Position numbers and translations under genes: made by a program. A stretch of 64,000 nucleotides of DNA from Sulfurospirillum oryzae (GTDB lineage: Bacteria; Campylobacterota; Campylobacteria; Campylobacterales; Sulfurospirillaceae), in assembly GCF_025770725.1 (NCBI RefSeq), contig NZ_JANZKZ010000006.1, positions 62,001 to 126,000 of the forward strand. Direction: 5' to 3'. The notes under the pieces were generated by a model, which was not told the origin of the DNA, ran no database searches, and saw nothing but the letters and a program-made list of their open reading frames with translations. Positions 1-8,603 of the stretch are shown piece by piece (within the stretch, counting starts at the first letter, position 1; every line of letters starts with the position of its first letter).

Positions 1-617
1 GTGATGGTGATTTTATAGTCTTTGTCGGCAATTTGCTGAAGATTTGTAACGATCTTATCGATCTCTTTGCGCACTTTTTGGCTGAAAATATACGTCACAT
101 AGAGACCCGCTAAAATGCTGAGTGTAAAAATAACAGCGATTTTTACCCATAAGTGGTAAAAGTTGTGCATAATGGTGTCAATGTTGGTGGCAAGGCGCAA
201 GAAGAAGACTTTATTGTCTCTCTCAAAGCGGTGCGCAACATACAAAAAGTTACTTTTGACAGAGTCTGAGAAACGCACAGAGTGAGCATAGTCAATTTTA
301 TGGGCTTTGATGATCTCTTCGCGATGAGCGTGGTTATCCATGGTTTCGTTATCTTTGTCACTATCGACTAAAACAACGCCATTTTGATCAATCAATGTCA
401 CACGAATGCCATAACTCTCTTTGATAACTTTGGCGTAACTTTCAAGGTCATTGATGTAAGGAAGTTGAGCCTGAATAAATTTGATGTGCGTTTCAAGTTC
501 ACTCTTGTAACGATCAATATTTTCATTTTTAATTGTAAAGTAACTGACCAAACCAGAAAGACACAGCGTGCCCAAAAAAAGGGCAAGAAGGGCTCTTGTA
601 ATGTGTTGATGGAGCAT
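1..617 (-). CDS. PhoR-like sensor histidine kinase, C-terminal part beyond window
   Basis: The minus strand is open from an ATG at 617 to the window edge (about 205 residues). The start overlaps the stop of the response regulator gene by one base (TAATG), so the two are translationally coupled. The visible part has a first membrane helix at about residues 8-25, a periplasmic region of roughly 120 residues, a second helix at about 150-172 and the start of a HAMP-like linker. The dimerisation and ATPase domains lie outside the window. Position after phoU and a PhoB-type regulator makes it the likely phosphate-sensing kinase; the substrate is inferred from context only. Confidence 0.8.
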   Translation of the reverse strand, partial: MLHQHITRALLALFLGTLCLSGLVSYFTIKNENIDRYKSELETHIKFIQAQLPYINDLESYAKVIKESYGIRVTLIDQNGVVLVDSDKDNETMDNHAHREEIIKAHKIDYAHSVRFSDSVKSNFLYVAHRFERDNKVFFLRLATNIDTIMHNFYHLWVKIAVIFTLSILAGLYVTYIFSQKVRKEIDKIVTNLQQIADKDYKITI

Positions 618-1288
618 TAGCATAGGCTATATCCTACGCCCCAAATAGATTTGATGTACTCTTTTTCTTTGGTTGGGTCGATCTTTTGTTTCAGGCGGTT
701 GATGGCGACATTGACCGTCTTGTCTTGAAAAAATTCATCATTTTTCCAGACATGCTCGAGTAGAAACTCGCGGCTTAAAACAGCGCTTTTATTTTCAATC
801 ATCGTGCGAAGCAAATCAAACTCTAATTTGGTGAGTTCAACCTCTTTAGTGTTTACATGTAAACGGTGCGCGTCTAGGTCTAACACAAGGTCTCGATAGG
901 AGAGCATGTTGTTATTGGCAGGTGCGGTGCGAGAGAGAATCGCTTTGATGCGAAGCAAAAGCTCTTTCATATTGTAAGGTTTGGTGACGTAGTCGTCGCA
1001 TCCGCGTAGAAAACCCTCTTCAATGTGCGTATCGCTGTCTTTGGCTGTAACAAAGATAACCGCTTGCATAAAGCCCTTTTTGCGCAGGGCTTCAACAAAC
1101 TCACTTCCCTCAACACCGGGTAAGTTTCGATCAACAATCAGAAGATCAATAGGCTCTTCTTGAAGGCACTTTTCAACATTTTTAGTGCTTAAAAAGCCCA
1201 GCGTTTCATAACCCTCTTTTTGAAGGTGATACTCCAAAAGTTCAAGCAAGTCTTCTTCGTCTTCAATAATTAAAATAGTCTGCTTCAT
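617..1288 (-). CDS. phoB: OmpR/PhoB-family response regulator
   Basis: This 223-residue protein has a receiver domain with an acidic pocket (E9, D10, E11), phospho-acceptor D53, T81 and K103. A winged-helix DNA-binding domain follows at about 125-223, ending in a typical GVGYSL motif. The gene lies 7 bp after phoU and is coupled to the kinase gene. In this setting it is probably the phosphate-response regulator. It would be the protein that reads the 7-4-7 direct repeats before phoU, olsF and pstS, but OmpR-family paralogues are hard to tell apart by eye, so the phoB name rests on context. Confidence 0.82.
   Translation of the reverse strand: MKQTILIIEDEEDLLELLEYHLQKEGYETLGFLSTKNVEKCLQEEPIDLLIVDRNLPGVEGSEFVEALRKKGFMQAVIFVTAKDSDTHIEEGFLRGCDDYVTKPYNMKELLLRIKAILSRTAPANNNMLSYRDLVLDLDAHRLHVNTKEVELTKLEFDLLRTMIENKSAVLSREFLLEHVWKNDEFFQDKTVNVAINRLKQKIDPTKEKEYIKSIWGVGYSLC
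852..863. repeat. TTACATGTAA palindrome family (first of at least 16)
   Basis: The 10-bp palindrome TTACATGTAA starts at 853, 8008, 8174, 10346, 14760, 21866, 24769, 25793, 31441, 33475, 38215, 40060, 42242, 47502 and 47523, among others; about half extend to TTTACATGTAAA. Base composition predicts well under one in 64 kb. Copies lie in genes (read as LHVK or LTCK/FTCK) and between genes. None occurs after 47532. Confidence 0.8.
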
Positions 1289-1295
1289 TTGCTTC

Positions 1296-1964
1296 CTAGT
1301 AAGTCTTCATCTCTCCGCCAACACGTGCGAAGATCATCAGTTGGACGATGTTCACACTACGGTCTGCCATGCGCTCTAACTTTCGCATTGTACTTAAAAT
1401 CTGAATAAAATCAGCCGACTGGTCGATCATTTTGGCGATGTCGCTAAGGATGTTTTTCTCTAAAATAGAGTAGAGATCATCACTTTTACTCTCTTCAACT
1501 TTGACACGGCGGTAAACATCTTCAAGGGTATCTTTGTCTGCAACATCAATCGTTCCAATGGCAAGAGAAACGGCCTTGATAGCGGTTTTGCATAGGTGTG
1601 TTGAGTATTCATGCAATGAAATAAATGGAACATCGCCTTGGAGATGAAGTGCCATGCGTTTGCTAAAGCTGCGAATATTTTCCGCAATTTTGACAAGTTC
1701 GTTGGTGATTTTAAGGTAAGCCACCATCTTGCGAAGGTCTTTCGCCTCAGGACCAAAAAGGGCTAAGGTAACGACAATTTCGTTGTCAATCGCGTTAGCT
1801 TGGGTTTCGATATTTTTAAGAAGTGTACGAGAGGATTCAAAGCGAGCAATGTCCAAACTCTCCATACCACTGAGTGCTGTTTCACTTGCCATTGTGATCT
1901 CAGAACCCAAATCTATGAGCATTTTTTTGATTTCTATCAGTCTCTCTTCATATTTTTGAAGCAT
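1296..1964 (-). CDS. phoU: PhoU phosphate-signalling regulator
   Basis: This 222-residue, all-helical protein has the two-repeat PhoU architecture. Acidic metal-binding stretches occur in each repeat, for example ANAIDNEIV in the first half and KVEESKSDDL in the second. PhoU links the Pst transporter to the PhoR kinase and damps the Pho response when phosphate is plentiful. It is the first gene of phoU-phoB-phoR, whereas pstSCAB lies 9 kb away. The start is ATG 1964. A Pho-box-like promoter lies directly upstream, so the operon is probably autoregulated. Confidence 0.9.
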   Translation of the reverse strand: MLQKYEERLIEIKKMLIDLGSEITMASETALSGMESLDIARFESSRTLLKNIETQANAIDNEIVVTLALFGPEAKDLRKMVAYLKITNELVKIAENIRSFSKRMALHLQGDVPFISLHEYSTHLCKTAIKAVSLAIGTIDVADKDTLEDVYRRVKVEESKSDDLYSILEKNILSDIAKMIDQSADFIQILSTMRKLERMADRSVNIVQLMIFARVGGEMKTY

Positions 1965-1991
1965 ATATTTTCCTTACAATAGTTTGCCATT

Positions 1992-2025
1992 ATTGTAGTT
2001 TTAAATCATTACAATATGGTAACAT
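1992..2025 (-). promoter_or_regulatory. Pho-box-like promoter of phoU operon
   Basis: On the minus strand 2025-2008 reads ATGTTAC-CATA-TTGTAAT, two 7-base half-sites separated by 4 bases. After exactly 10 nt comes a -10 hexamer TACAAT (1997-1992). The geometry is that of the E. coli Pho box, where PhoB replaces the -35 element. The half-site TTGTAAT matches both halves of the pstS box. Confidence 0.6.
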
Positions 2026-2038
2026 AAAATCCTCTCTA

Positions 2039-2072
2039 GCGTTACCACATCGTAATGCTCTGTGTTTATAAT
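2039..2072 (+). promoter_or_regulatory. Pho-box-like promoter of olsF
   Basis: Plus-strand 2039-2056 reads GCGTTAC-CACA-TCGTAAT, followed after exactly 10 nt by TATAAT at 2067-2072. It is a near-mirror copy of the phoU box on the other strand: 2007-2023 and 2041-2057 form an inverted pair matching at 15 of 17 positions. An AAGGAG ribosome binding site follows shortly before the ATG at 2105. Confidence 0.6.
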
Positions 2073-2104
2073 CCATCCATAAAAAGAGACATAAAGGAGC
2101 ATTT

Positions 2105-3820
2105 ATGGTAGACGTAGAAAAGACACTAAGCCTCAAGTACCCAAGAATTGTTTATTATCCCTCTATTGTGAGAAATTTTGTGGTTTATCTGCTAAAAAGA
2201 GTACTGCACGAAGAGGAGATTAACAATTTTATGGTGCATGGTGAAGCGTACCGTGGTTTTGACTTCGTTGAAGCGGTTTTGGAGTATTTTAATTTTGGTT
2301 ACACCGTTTCCAATAAAGATAAAGCCAATATCCCCTCATCGGGTCGTGTGATTATCATTGCAAATCACCCTTTAGGCGCGCTGGATGCACTTGCCCTCAT
2401 TTCACTTGTCAAAGAGATACGTAGTGATGTGAAAGTGCTTGCCAATGATGTTTTAATGCAGATAGAGCCCCTAAGTTCGCTTTTGATTCCTATTGACAAT
2501 CTTAGTGGATCTACGGCGAAAGAGTCGATTAAAAAAGTGTATGATGCGCTTGAAAATGATGAAGCACTCATCGTTTTCCCCTCCGGTGAGGTCTCTCGTG
2601 CCCACCCAACGGGCATTAAAGATGCAAAGTGGAAAAAAGGGTTTTTGAAATTTGCGCAAAAAAGCAATTCGCCCATTTTACCCGTATTCATCGACGCTAA
2701 AAATTCGCCACTTTTTTACACGCTTTCCATGATCAACAAAAAGCTTTCCACCTTTTTGCTTGCGCGTGAGATGTTTAAAAAACGCTCTAAAGTCATCAGT
2801 TTTAAAGTAGGCGAAATGATCGCTTTTAAGACACTGCAAAAATCAGAACTGGGTGAAAATACACTCATTAATCTCTTAAAAAAACACCTCTACAAAATCA
2901 GTAAAGGTAAAAAAGGTATCTTCACAACCCAAACGGCGATTGCGCATCCTGAGGAGCGTAAAGCAATTCGTGCTGAACTTAAAAAATCGACACTTTTAGG
3001 GCAGACGAGTGATGGCAAAAAGATCTATCTCTATACCTATGAGAGCGGTTCTATTTTAATGAAAGAGATCGGGCGTTTAAGGGAGTTTACATTTCGTAAA
3101 GTCGAAGAGGGCACAGGCTCTAAGCGAGATGTTGACGCGTTTGATAAACACTACAAACACATTATTCTATGGGATGATGAAGAGCTTGAAGTGGTCGGTG
3201 CGTATCGTATTGGTGAAGCTAATTTTATCAATCAATATTTTGGTGTGGATGGGTTTTACTCACAAACACTCTTTGAATTTAAGCAAGCATTTGAGCCTTA
3301 TTTGAACAACTCCATTGAGTTAGGACGAAGTTTTGTGCAACCGCGTTACTGGGGAAGTAGGGCGCTTGATTACCTCTGGCAGGGCATTGGAGCGTACTTG
3401 TTTCAAAACCCGCATATTCGTTACATGTACGGACCTGTCAGCCTAAGCGATGTGTATCCTAAGATCGCCAAAAATCTTATTGTGACCTTTTATGCACTCT
3501 ACTTTTCGACAGACAAAGAGCTCGTGAGTGCGCGCAATGGCTTTTTTATGAGTAAATTGGAAAAAGAAGAAGCGCAGGCCTTTTTTAAAGGCAATGACTA
3601 TAAAGAGGATTTTGCCGTTTTAAAAGAACAACTCTCGCATATAGATCTCAGCGTGCCAACCCTCTACAAACAGTACACAGAGCTTTGCGAAGAGGGCGGT
3701 ATCTGCTTTTTGGACTTTAATATTGACAAAGAGTTTGCCAACTGTGTCGATAGCTTCATCTTAGTGGACATCACCAAAATCAAAGAAGCCAAAAAGGCGC
3801 GTTATATTAAAGGAGCTTAA
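2105..3820 (+). CDS. olsF: Bifunctional ornithine-lipid synthase, OlsF-like
   Basis: This 571-residue protein carries two acyltransferase domains. The N-terminal half is PlsC-like, with NHPLGALD (H88 to D94) and the FPSGEVSR substrate motif at about 158-165. The C-terminal half from about 290 resembles the hemolysin/OlsB N-acyltransferase family (LREFTFRKVEEG, then FDKHYKHIILWDD and VVGAYRIG). This arrangement matches OlsF, which makes ornithine lipids in two steps at the inner membrane. In many bacteria such lipids replace phospholipids under phosphate limitation, which fits the Pho-box promoter and the divergent phoU operon. The lipid product is inferred. The gene ends convergently on the WYL regulator gene with a 4-bp overlap. 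Confidence 0.72.
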   Translation: MVDVEKTLSLKYPRIVYYPSIVRNFVVYLLKRVLHEEEINNFMVHGEAYRGFDFVEAVLEYFNFGYTVSNKDKANIPSSGRVIIIANHPLGALDALALISLVKEIRSDVKVLANDVLMQIEPLSSLLIPIDNLSGSTAKESIKKVYDALENDEALIVFPSGEVSRAHPTGIKDAKWKKGFLKFAQKSNSPILPVFIDAKNSPLFYTLSMINKKLSTFLLAREMFKKRSKVISFKVGEMIAFKTLQKSELGENTLINLLKKHLYKISKGKKGIFTTQTAIAHPEERKAIRAELKKSTLLGQTSDGKKIYLYTYESGSILMKEIGRLREFTFRKVEEGTGSKRDVDAFDKHYKHIILWDDEELEVVGAYRIGEANFINQYFGVDGFYSQTLFEFKQAFEPYLNNSIELGRSFVQPRYWGSRALDYLWQGIGAYLFQNPHIRYMYGPVSLSDVYPKIAKNLIVTFYALYFSTDKELVSARNGFFMSKLEKEEAQAFFKGNDYKEDFAVLKEQLSHIDLSVPTLYKQYTELCEEGGICFLDFNIDKEFANCVDSFILVDITKIKEAKKARYIKGA

Positions 3821-4836
3821 TCATCTAAAGGCTCATTGAAAAATTGAGCCTTATTGTCTTGATACTTTTCAATCATGGCATTGATCTCTTCACGTGCCTC
3901 TTTGGGTTCGAGTATGATCATATCAGGGAACCATCTGCGGGCTAACATCAAGATAAAATCGTTACTTGTAATTTGGTAAGAAATTTTAATCCAACCATTA
4001 GGCAAGGTGCCTAAAATCTTTTGCGTGCGCGAAAAAGATTTTTGACGAAAGAATTTCTCTAGGTAAGGAGGTATAGCAACAATTGCTTCATAGCTTGGAA
4101 TTTTATAGCCTTCAAAAAAGCTTTGGGCATTACAGACAAAATTTTCGGAGTATGTATCTTTATTGAATGTTTTGGCTTGCAGTGTAATAGAGTCTATAAA
4201 GCCTACACGAATGAATCGAAAGCCATTATTGGAAGGTTCATGTTCATGTAAAATGGCTAAACTCCAGTTCCCTTTACAGTAGATAATTTTAAGTGGTTTA
4301 ACATCGCTTAAAAGTTCTTTTTCATAGACAATATCGCAATAGCGTCTGCCTTTGATTGCTTTTTTAAGGGTATCAAATGTTTCTTGTGAGGGAAGTGTTT
4401 CAGAAGGACTTCCTTTGATGAGAAAAACTTGTGTCAGCTCTTTTTGAATTTTATTGTCCACTTTGCGGTGCATCGAAGGCAGTTCGTTCGTAAAGCCAGG
4501 GTTGATGATATGCAAGAGGTCAATGAGGTGTTCTATCTCTATTTTATCTTCTACGCTTGGTAAAAGGGCATGATTGAAGAATTCTTTATTGATAGAGGTG
4601 TAACTGCCACGTGCGGTTTGAATGATCGAATGCTCTCCAAAAAAAGATCGTAAATCTTCAAAATATCGTCTTAGCGTTCTTTCTGAAATCTCTTTTTTGG
4701 CTGCATAATCACTAATGACGATTTCTTTACCTCTTGTCAGTTCTTGTAGGAGCTCAAATACTTCAAATATTTTTTTACCGTTCATTGTTGCTCTTTGTAT
4801 AATTTTAGAAAGCGAAGAGGATATCTCTTCGCTCAA
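3817..4836 (-). CDS. WYL-domain transcriptional regulator
   Basis: This 339-residue protein has an N-terminal helix-turn-helix at about residues 25-75 (ISERTLRRYFEDLR). A central WYL-type beta domain at about 160-240 shows the tripeptide as WSL in GNWSLAIL, and a WCX-like C-terminal extension follows. WYL regulators usually sense a small ligand or nucleic acid and control nearby genes. The target is not evident; the DASS transporter and lyase genes lie just upstream in the same orientation. The start is the first ATG of the frame, 53 bp after the end of the transporter gene. Confidence 0.8.
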   Translation of the reverse strand: MSEEISSSLSKIIQRATMNGKKIFEVFELLQELTRGKEIVISDYAAKKEISERTLRRYFEDLRSFFGEHSIIQTARGSYTSINKEFFNHALLPSVEDKIEIEHLIDLLHIINPGFTNELPSMHRKVDNKIQKELTQVFLIKGSPSETLPSQETFDTLKKAIKGRRYCDIVYEKELLSDVKPLKIIYCKGNWSLAILHEHEPSNNGFRFIRVGFIDSITLQAKTFNKDTYSENFVCNAQSFFEGYKIPSYEAIVAIPPYLEKFFRQKSFSRTQKILGTLPNGWIKISYQITSNDFILMLARRWFPDMIILEPKEAREEINAMIEKYQDNKAQFFNEPLDD

Positions 4837-4889
4837 GGTAGTCAGTATAATTCTACCATAACATTAAGTAGCGAGTGTATGCGTGGCTT

Positions 4890-6296
4890 TTACCATAAAC
4901 CTATTACTTTCCACCAAAGACCACCAATACCTACCCAAACCAATAGGTTAATGATTGAGGTATAAAATCCAAGTTTCCACCATGTTGCTTGATCAACATA
5001 ACCCGCACCAAAAATAATCGGTGCAGGTGCTCCACCGTAATGGGTAATAGACATACAGATGTTAGACATGTACGCCATTGAAAGCGCTACGAGATAAGCA
5101 GGTGCACCCGCAGCTACCATGACGGCGCAAAAGGCGGCATACATCGCTGTAATATGCGCGGTTAAACTTGCAAATGCGTAGTGAGAATAGACATAAACAA
5201 TGATGAGAATGGTCATAGCCAGTGGCCAAGAGATACCAGCAACTTGAGCACTTACTGCTTTTGAAAAGAGTCCGATTAAGCCAAATTTAGTTAAAAATCC
5301 AGCCAAAGTCATGAGTGTTCCCATCCAAATGAGTGTATCCCACGCACCTTTCTCTTCTAACACATCTTTCCAATCCAACGCTTTGGTGATGACCATCACA
5401 CTCACCCCTAGCATCGCAACAACGGTTGCATCAATGCCTGTGAGCTGTGAAGTTGACCATAAAATAAGCGCACCCACAAAAACACCGCAGATGACCTTTT
5501 CACCAAAAGAGAGAGGTCCCATTTTGGCTAGCTCTGCCTTAGCAATCTCTTTTCCTTGTGGAAAGGCTTTAATCTCAGGAGGATAAACCTTATAAAGAAA
5601 ATAGGGGATAATCATTAAAGAAAGTAAGCCTGGTACCGAAGCACCCAGTGCCCATAGTCCCCATGAAATTTCAATTCCTAACGCTTTTTGAGCGAGCGTT
5701 GCGATGAGTGGGTTTGCTGCCATTGCCGTCATAAACATGGCGTTTGTGATGGTGTTTCCTTGATACAAAATCTGCATCAAAAATCCACCTGCTTTTCGCT
5801 CCGTCCCATCAGTTGGTTCAGAACCTAATGCGGTGCAAAGACTGCGAACAATGGGGTAAAGAACACCACCCGCTCTTGCACCACTGGAAGGCATCGCTGG
5901 CGACATGATAAGATCGCTGATGGCCACAGCATAACCAAGTTTTAATGTACTATCGCCGATCATTTTAATGACCACATAGGCGATTCTTCTACCAAAGCCT
6001 GTGACGATAAACCCTTTTGCAAAGATAAAGGCTGAGGCAATGAGCCAAATGGTGTTATTGCCAAAGCCTGAGAGTGCTTCGGAAGGTTTTAACACATTCA
6101 AAAGAATGGTCAGAGTAATGGCAATGAACGCTAAAGCCCCCATGGATAGGGGTTGCAAAATAAATCCTAAAATCGTAGCCACAAAGATGGCAAACAAATG
6201 CCATCCTTGCGCCGTAATACCCTCAGGGGAGGGCATAAACCAAATGCTCACACCTACGAGAACCACAATAAGGCCGTTAATAATATTTTTATTCAT
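4890..6296 (-). CDS. DASS-family anion:sodium symporter
   Basis: This 468-residue, very hydrophobic protein has about 12 membrane segments and belongs to the divalent anion:Na+ symporter (SLC13/CitT) family. Family-like features include the loop before GNNTIWLIASAFIFAKGF, the internal QGNTITNAMFMTAMAANP stretch and the C-terminal SITHYGGAPAPIIFGAGY. Members carry C4-dicarboxylates, citrate or related anions. It follows the lyase gene by 18 bp with its own ribosome binding site (AAGGGG), so the pair forms an operon and the transporter probably imports the lyase's substrate or exports its product. Confidence 0.85.
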   Translation of the reverse strand: MNKNIINGLIVVLVGVSIWFMPSPEGITAQGWHLFAIFVATILGFILQPLSMGALAFIAITLTILLNVLKPSEALSGFGNNTIWLIASAFIFAKGFIVTGFGRRIAYVVIKMIGDSTLKLGYAVAISDLIMSPAMPSSGARAGGVLYPIVRSLCTALGSEPTDGTERKAGGFLMQILYQGNTITNAMFMTAMAANPLIATLAQKALGIEISWGLWALGASVPGLLSLMIIPYFLYKVYPPEIKAFPQGKEIAKAELAKMGPLSFGEKVICGVFVGALILWSTSQLTGIDATVVAMLGVSVMVITKALDWKDVLEEKGAWDTLIWMGTLMTLAGFLTKFGLIGLFSKAVSAQVAGISWPLAMTILIIVYVYSHYAFASLTAHITAMYAAFCAVMVAAGAPAYLVALSMAYMSNICMSITHYGGAPAPIIFGAGYVDQATWWKLGFYTSIINLLVWVGIGGLWWKVIGLW

Positions 6297-6314
6297 CGGA
6301 TACCCCTTATAGAA

Positions 6315-7661
6315 TTATTTTAAACGATCTGCTAATACCCTGTCTACAAATTCTGATGATAGCCCTGTGTATTTTTCTGGTCGAAGAATCTCTGCAAGCT
6401 CTTCTCTTGTAAATGCATTTGCCACTTCTTCGCGTGCAAGTAGTGCATCGATAACCATCGTGCCTTCAGAGAACGCCTTCATGCAGACTTCATAAACGAT
6501 TTCATGGGCAGTTAAACGACCCAATTTCTCGCCAAGGTGTAACATAACGGCTTCACTCAGCATCGCGCCTTTAAGTTTGTTCAAGTTCTCTTTCATGTTT
6601 TCGGGGTAGACGATGAGGTTTTCTAAGGTGTCATTCATTTTCTCTAAAGCAGCAGCTAAACAGATAGATGTTTTAGGCACAATGTCCCATTCAACGGCTT
6701 CACAGCCCCAGTCTCTCTCGTTTTCACATTGCATGATTTCAACAGCCAAAGGTGCTTGCGCACGAACGATTTTTGTTAACGCGATAATGCTCTCACAGAC
6801 TTGTGGGTTACGTTTGTGTGGCATGGTAGAACTTCCGATCTTGCCCATGAAGAAAGGCTCTTCTACTTCACAGATTTCTGTTCTTTGAAGGCTTAAAATT
6901 TCGTGTGCGATTCTGCTGATCGTGCCAGAGATGAGGGCAAGAAGTGAAACATACTCAGCGATATGGTCACGCGTTGGATGCCAAGAGATAACAGGAACGG
7001 CAAGACCTAAGTCTTTCATCATCAACTCTTGCATTGCAAAACCTTTACCTTCTTGAGAAGCAAGGGTTCCAACAGCACCACTAAGTTGTCCTTTTAGAAG
7101 TCGAGGTTTTAGCTCTTCTAGACGGATAAGACTACGTTTGACTTCATCCGCCCACATCGCAGTTTTGAAACCAAATGTAATAGGAAGTGCATGAATAACA
7201 TGTGTTCGTCCAGCCATAACAGTGTCTTTGTATTTCTCAGAAATTTTGAGACATTCTTCGTATGTTTTAGTAAGGAGTTTTACTAAAAGCGCATGACCTT
7301 CTCTCATTTGAAGAATCAAACCATTATCCATGATGTCTTGGCTAGTTGCACCCCAGTGAACAAACTCACCAGCGTTGTTGTCAAGAACTTTTTTGAAAGC
7401 TTTGAGAAGTGGAACGATGGTAATCGTGCTTTTGTAGGTTTCGCCGATTTCATCTAAATTTAGAAGCTCCGCTTTTGCTTTTTTAGTGATCTCTTCTGCG
7501 TACTCTGGTTTGAGCATGCCAAGTTTTGCTTGAGCACGTGCAAGTGCCGCTTCTGTATCGAGCCATTTTTGAACACGGTTTTCATCGCTAAAAATCTTTT
7601 TCATCTCATCGCTTGCAAAAAGCACACCAAATACTCTACTATCTATTGAACCAGATGCCAT
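6315..7661 (-). CDS. Fumarase/aspartase-superfamily lyase (CMLE/PurB-like)
   Basis: This 448-residue member of the aspartase/fumarase superfamily has the signature GSSTMPHKRNP at 276-286, GRTHVIH at 151-157 and HWGATSQD at 102-109. Such enzymes eliminate fumarate or open a lactone. Automatic annotation would say adenylosuccinate lyase. However, VHWGATSQD-MD-GL, the LKPRLLKGQ stretch and the C-terminal LRPEKYTG segment look closer, from memory, to 3-carboxy-cis,cis-muconate cycloisomerase (PcaB). It is co-transcribed with a dicarboxylate-type transporter, which suggests catabolism of an imported diacid rather than purine synthesis. The start is ATG 7661 after AAGGAG. Substrate unknown. Confidence 0.75.
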   Translation of the reverse strand: MASGSIDSRVFGVLFASDEMKKIFSDENRVQKWLDTEAALARAQAKLGMLKPEYAEEITKKAKAELLNLDEIGETYKSTITIVPLLKAFKKVLDNNAGEFVHWGATSQDIMDNGLILQMREGHALLVKLLTKTYEECLKISEKYKDTVMAGRTHVIHALPITFGFKTAMWADEVKRSLIRLEELKPRLLKGQLSGAVGTLASQEGKGFAMQELMMKDLGLAVPVISWHPTRDHIAEYVSLLALISGTISRIAHEILSLQRTEICEVEEPFFMGKIGSSTMPHKRNPQVCESIIALTKIVRAQAPLAVEIMQCENERDWGCEAVEWDIVPKTSICLAAALEKMNDTLENLIVYPENMKENLNKLKGAMLSEAVMLHLGEKLGRLTAHEIVYEVCMKAFSEGTMVIDALLAREEVANAFTREELAEILRPEKYTGLSSEFVDRVLADRLK

Positions 7662-7711
7662 AACTTTCTCCTTAAAACAAAATTTTATAAGAGAATGGTA
7701 TCGGATAGGTT

Positions 7712-7770
7712 TGACAGAAACTGACCGTAAAAGAGAACTTAGGGCGATAATTGTGACAGAATTTGACCGT
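7712..7770 (-). promoter_or_regulatory. Paired 17-bp direct repeats upstream of lyase operon
   Basis: TGACAGAAACTGACCGT (7712-7728) and TGACAGAATTTGACCGT (7754-7770) are 15/17 identical and 42 bp apart, about four helical turns. Each contains two TGAC half-sites 9-10 bp apart. They lie on the same face of the helix upstream of the lyase-transporter operon, which starts at 7661. They look like tandem activator sites for an unknown regulator; a candidate -10 (TATAAAAT on the minus strand) lies near 7683-7690. Confidence 0.55.
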
Positions 7771-7820
7771 TAAAAAAGAGTTTTAAAAAAGGGAGGAAAA
7801 GAGAAGAGCAAGGCTTATCA

Positions 7821-8597
7821 CTACTTCGTGATAAAACCTCGCATACTTAAAGAGCTATTTTGAAAAATTGGGACGATGGATTGTACACATTCATTTTCTT
7901 TCAGTGTTCCTGCGATGTATAACAGTGGCAAATAGTGGTCGATGGATGGGTGTGCTGTTTTAAAATCAGGACACAATGACTCAATTCTAATGAGCGAGTC
8001 TATATCTTTACATGTAAACGCTTTGTCAATAAAGCTGTCGACATTTTTCGCCCATTCAACTGCGGGTGCATTGATGTTGTAAAAGTCAACCAACCCTAAA
8101 TTATGCGTTAAATTGCCACTCCCAATAATCATAATACCTTCTTCACGAAGTACTTGAAGTTGTTCACCCATCTTTACATGTAAAGAGAGCGGGAGATTTT
8201 TATTGATACTTAGTTGTATAACGGGAATGCTTGCTTTGGGGAAGAGATAAAAAAGAGGCATCCACGCACCATGGTCAAGTCCACGTTCTACCAAAGGGGC
8301 ATCTAAAAGGGTTGCAATACGTTTTGAGAGTGTATTGTTGCTGGGTGATTTGTAGCTGAGTTCATACAAAGCGGGCGGGAATCCGTAAAAGTCGTACAGT
8401 GTCTCATACGCAATACCCGAACTGATACTCACACTTGTTTGATTGGTGTACCAGTGTGCTGAGATGACAAGAATGGCTTTTGGCGTAGGAAGTTCACGTG
8501 AGAGGGCTTCCAGCGCTTCGGTATAACTGTTCTCCAAGATCAAATTCATAGGCGAGCCGTGCCCCAAAAAGAGGCTTGGCATGATTGGTGGCATCAA
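7821..8597 (-). CDS. ygiD: YgiD/DODA-type extradiol dioxygenase
   Basis: This 258-residue protein of the class III extradiol ring-cleavage dioxygenase family (4,5-DOPA dioxygenase, YgiD) carries the family's metal-site histidines: H13 in LGHGSP, H48 in ISAHWY, H109 in LDHGAWMPL and H165 in GNLTHNLG. Bacterial YgiD cleaves catechol rings such as L-DOPA with a bound divalent metal; the substrate here is unknown. The gene begins 6 bp after the chemoreceptor gene with a strong AAGGAG site, so the two are co-transcribed. Two TTACATGTAA palindromes lie inside the gene. Confidence 0.85.
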   Translation of the reverse strand: MMPPIMPSLFLGHGSPMNLILENSYTEALEALSRELPTPKAILVISAHWYTNQTSVSISSGIAYETLYDFYGFPPALYELSYKSPSNNTLSKRIATLLDAPLVERGLDHGAWMPLFYLFPKASIPVIQLSINKNLPLSLHVKMGEQLQVLREEGIMIIGSGNLTHNLGLVDFYNINAPAVEWAKNVDSFIDKAFTCKDIDSLIRIESLCPDFKTAHPSIDHYLPLLYIAGTLKENECVQSIVPIFQNSSLSMRGFITK

Positions 8598-8603
8598 CTC
8601 TCC

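Noticed and set aside
384-620. Plus-strand frame of 78 codons
   Set aside because: It lies opposite the histidine kinase frame, which shows clear membrane helices and coupling to the regulator gene.
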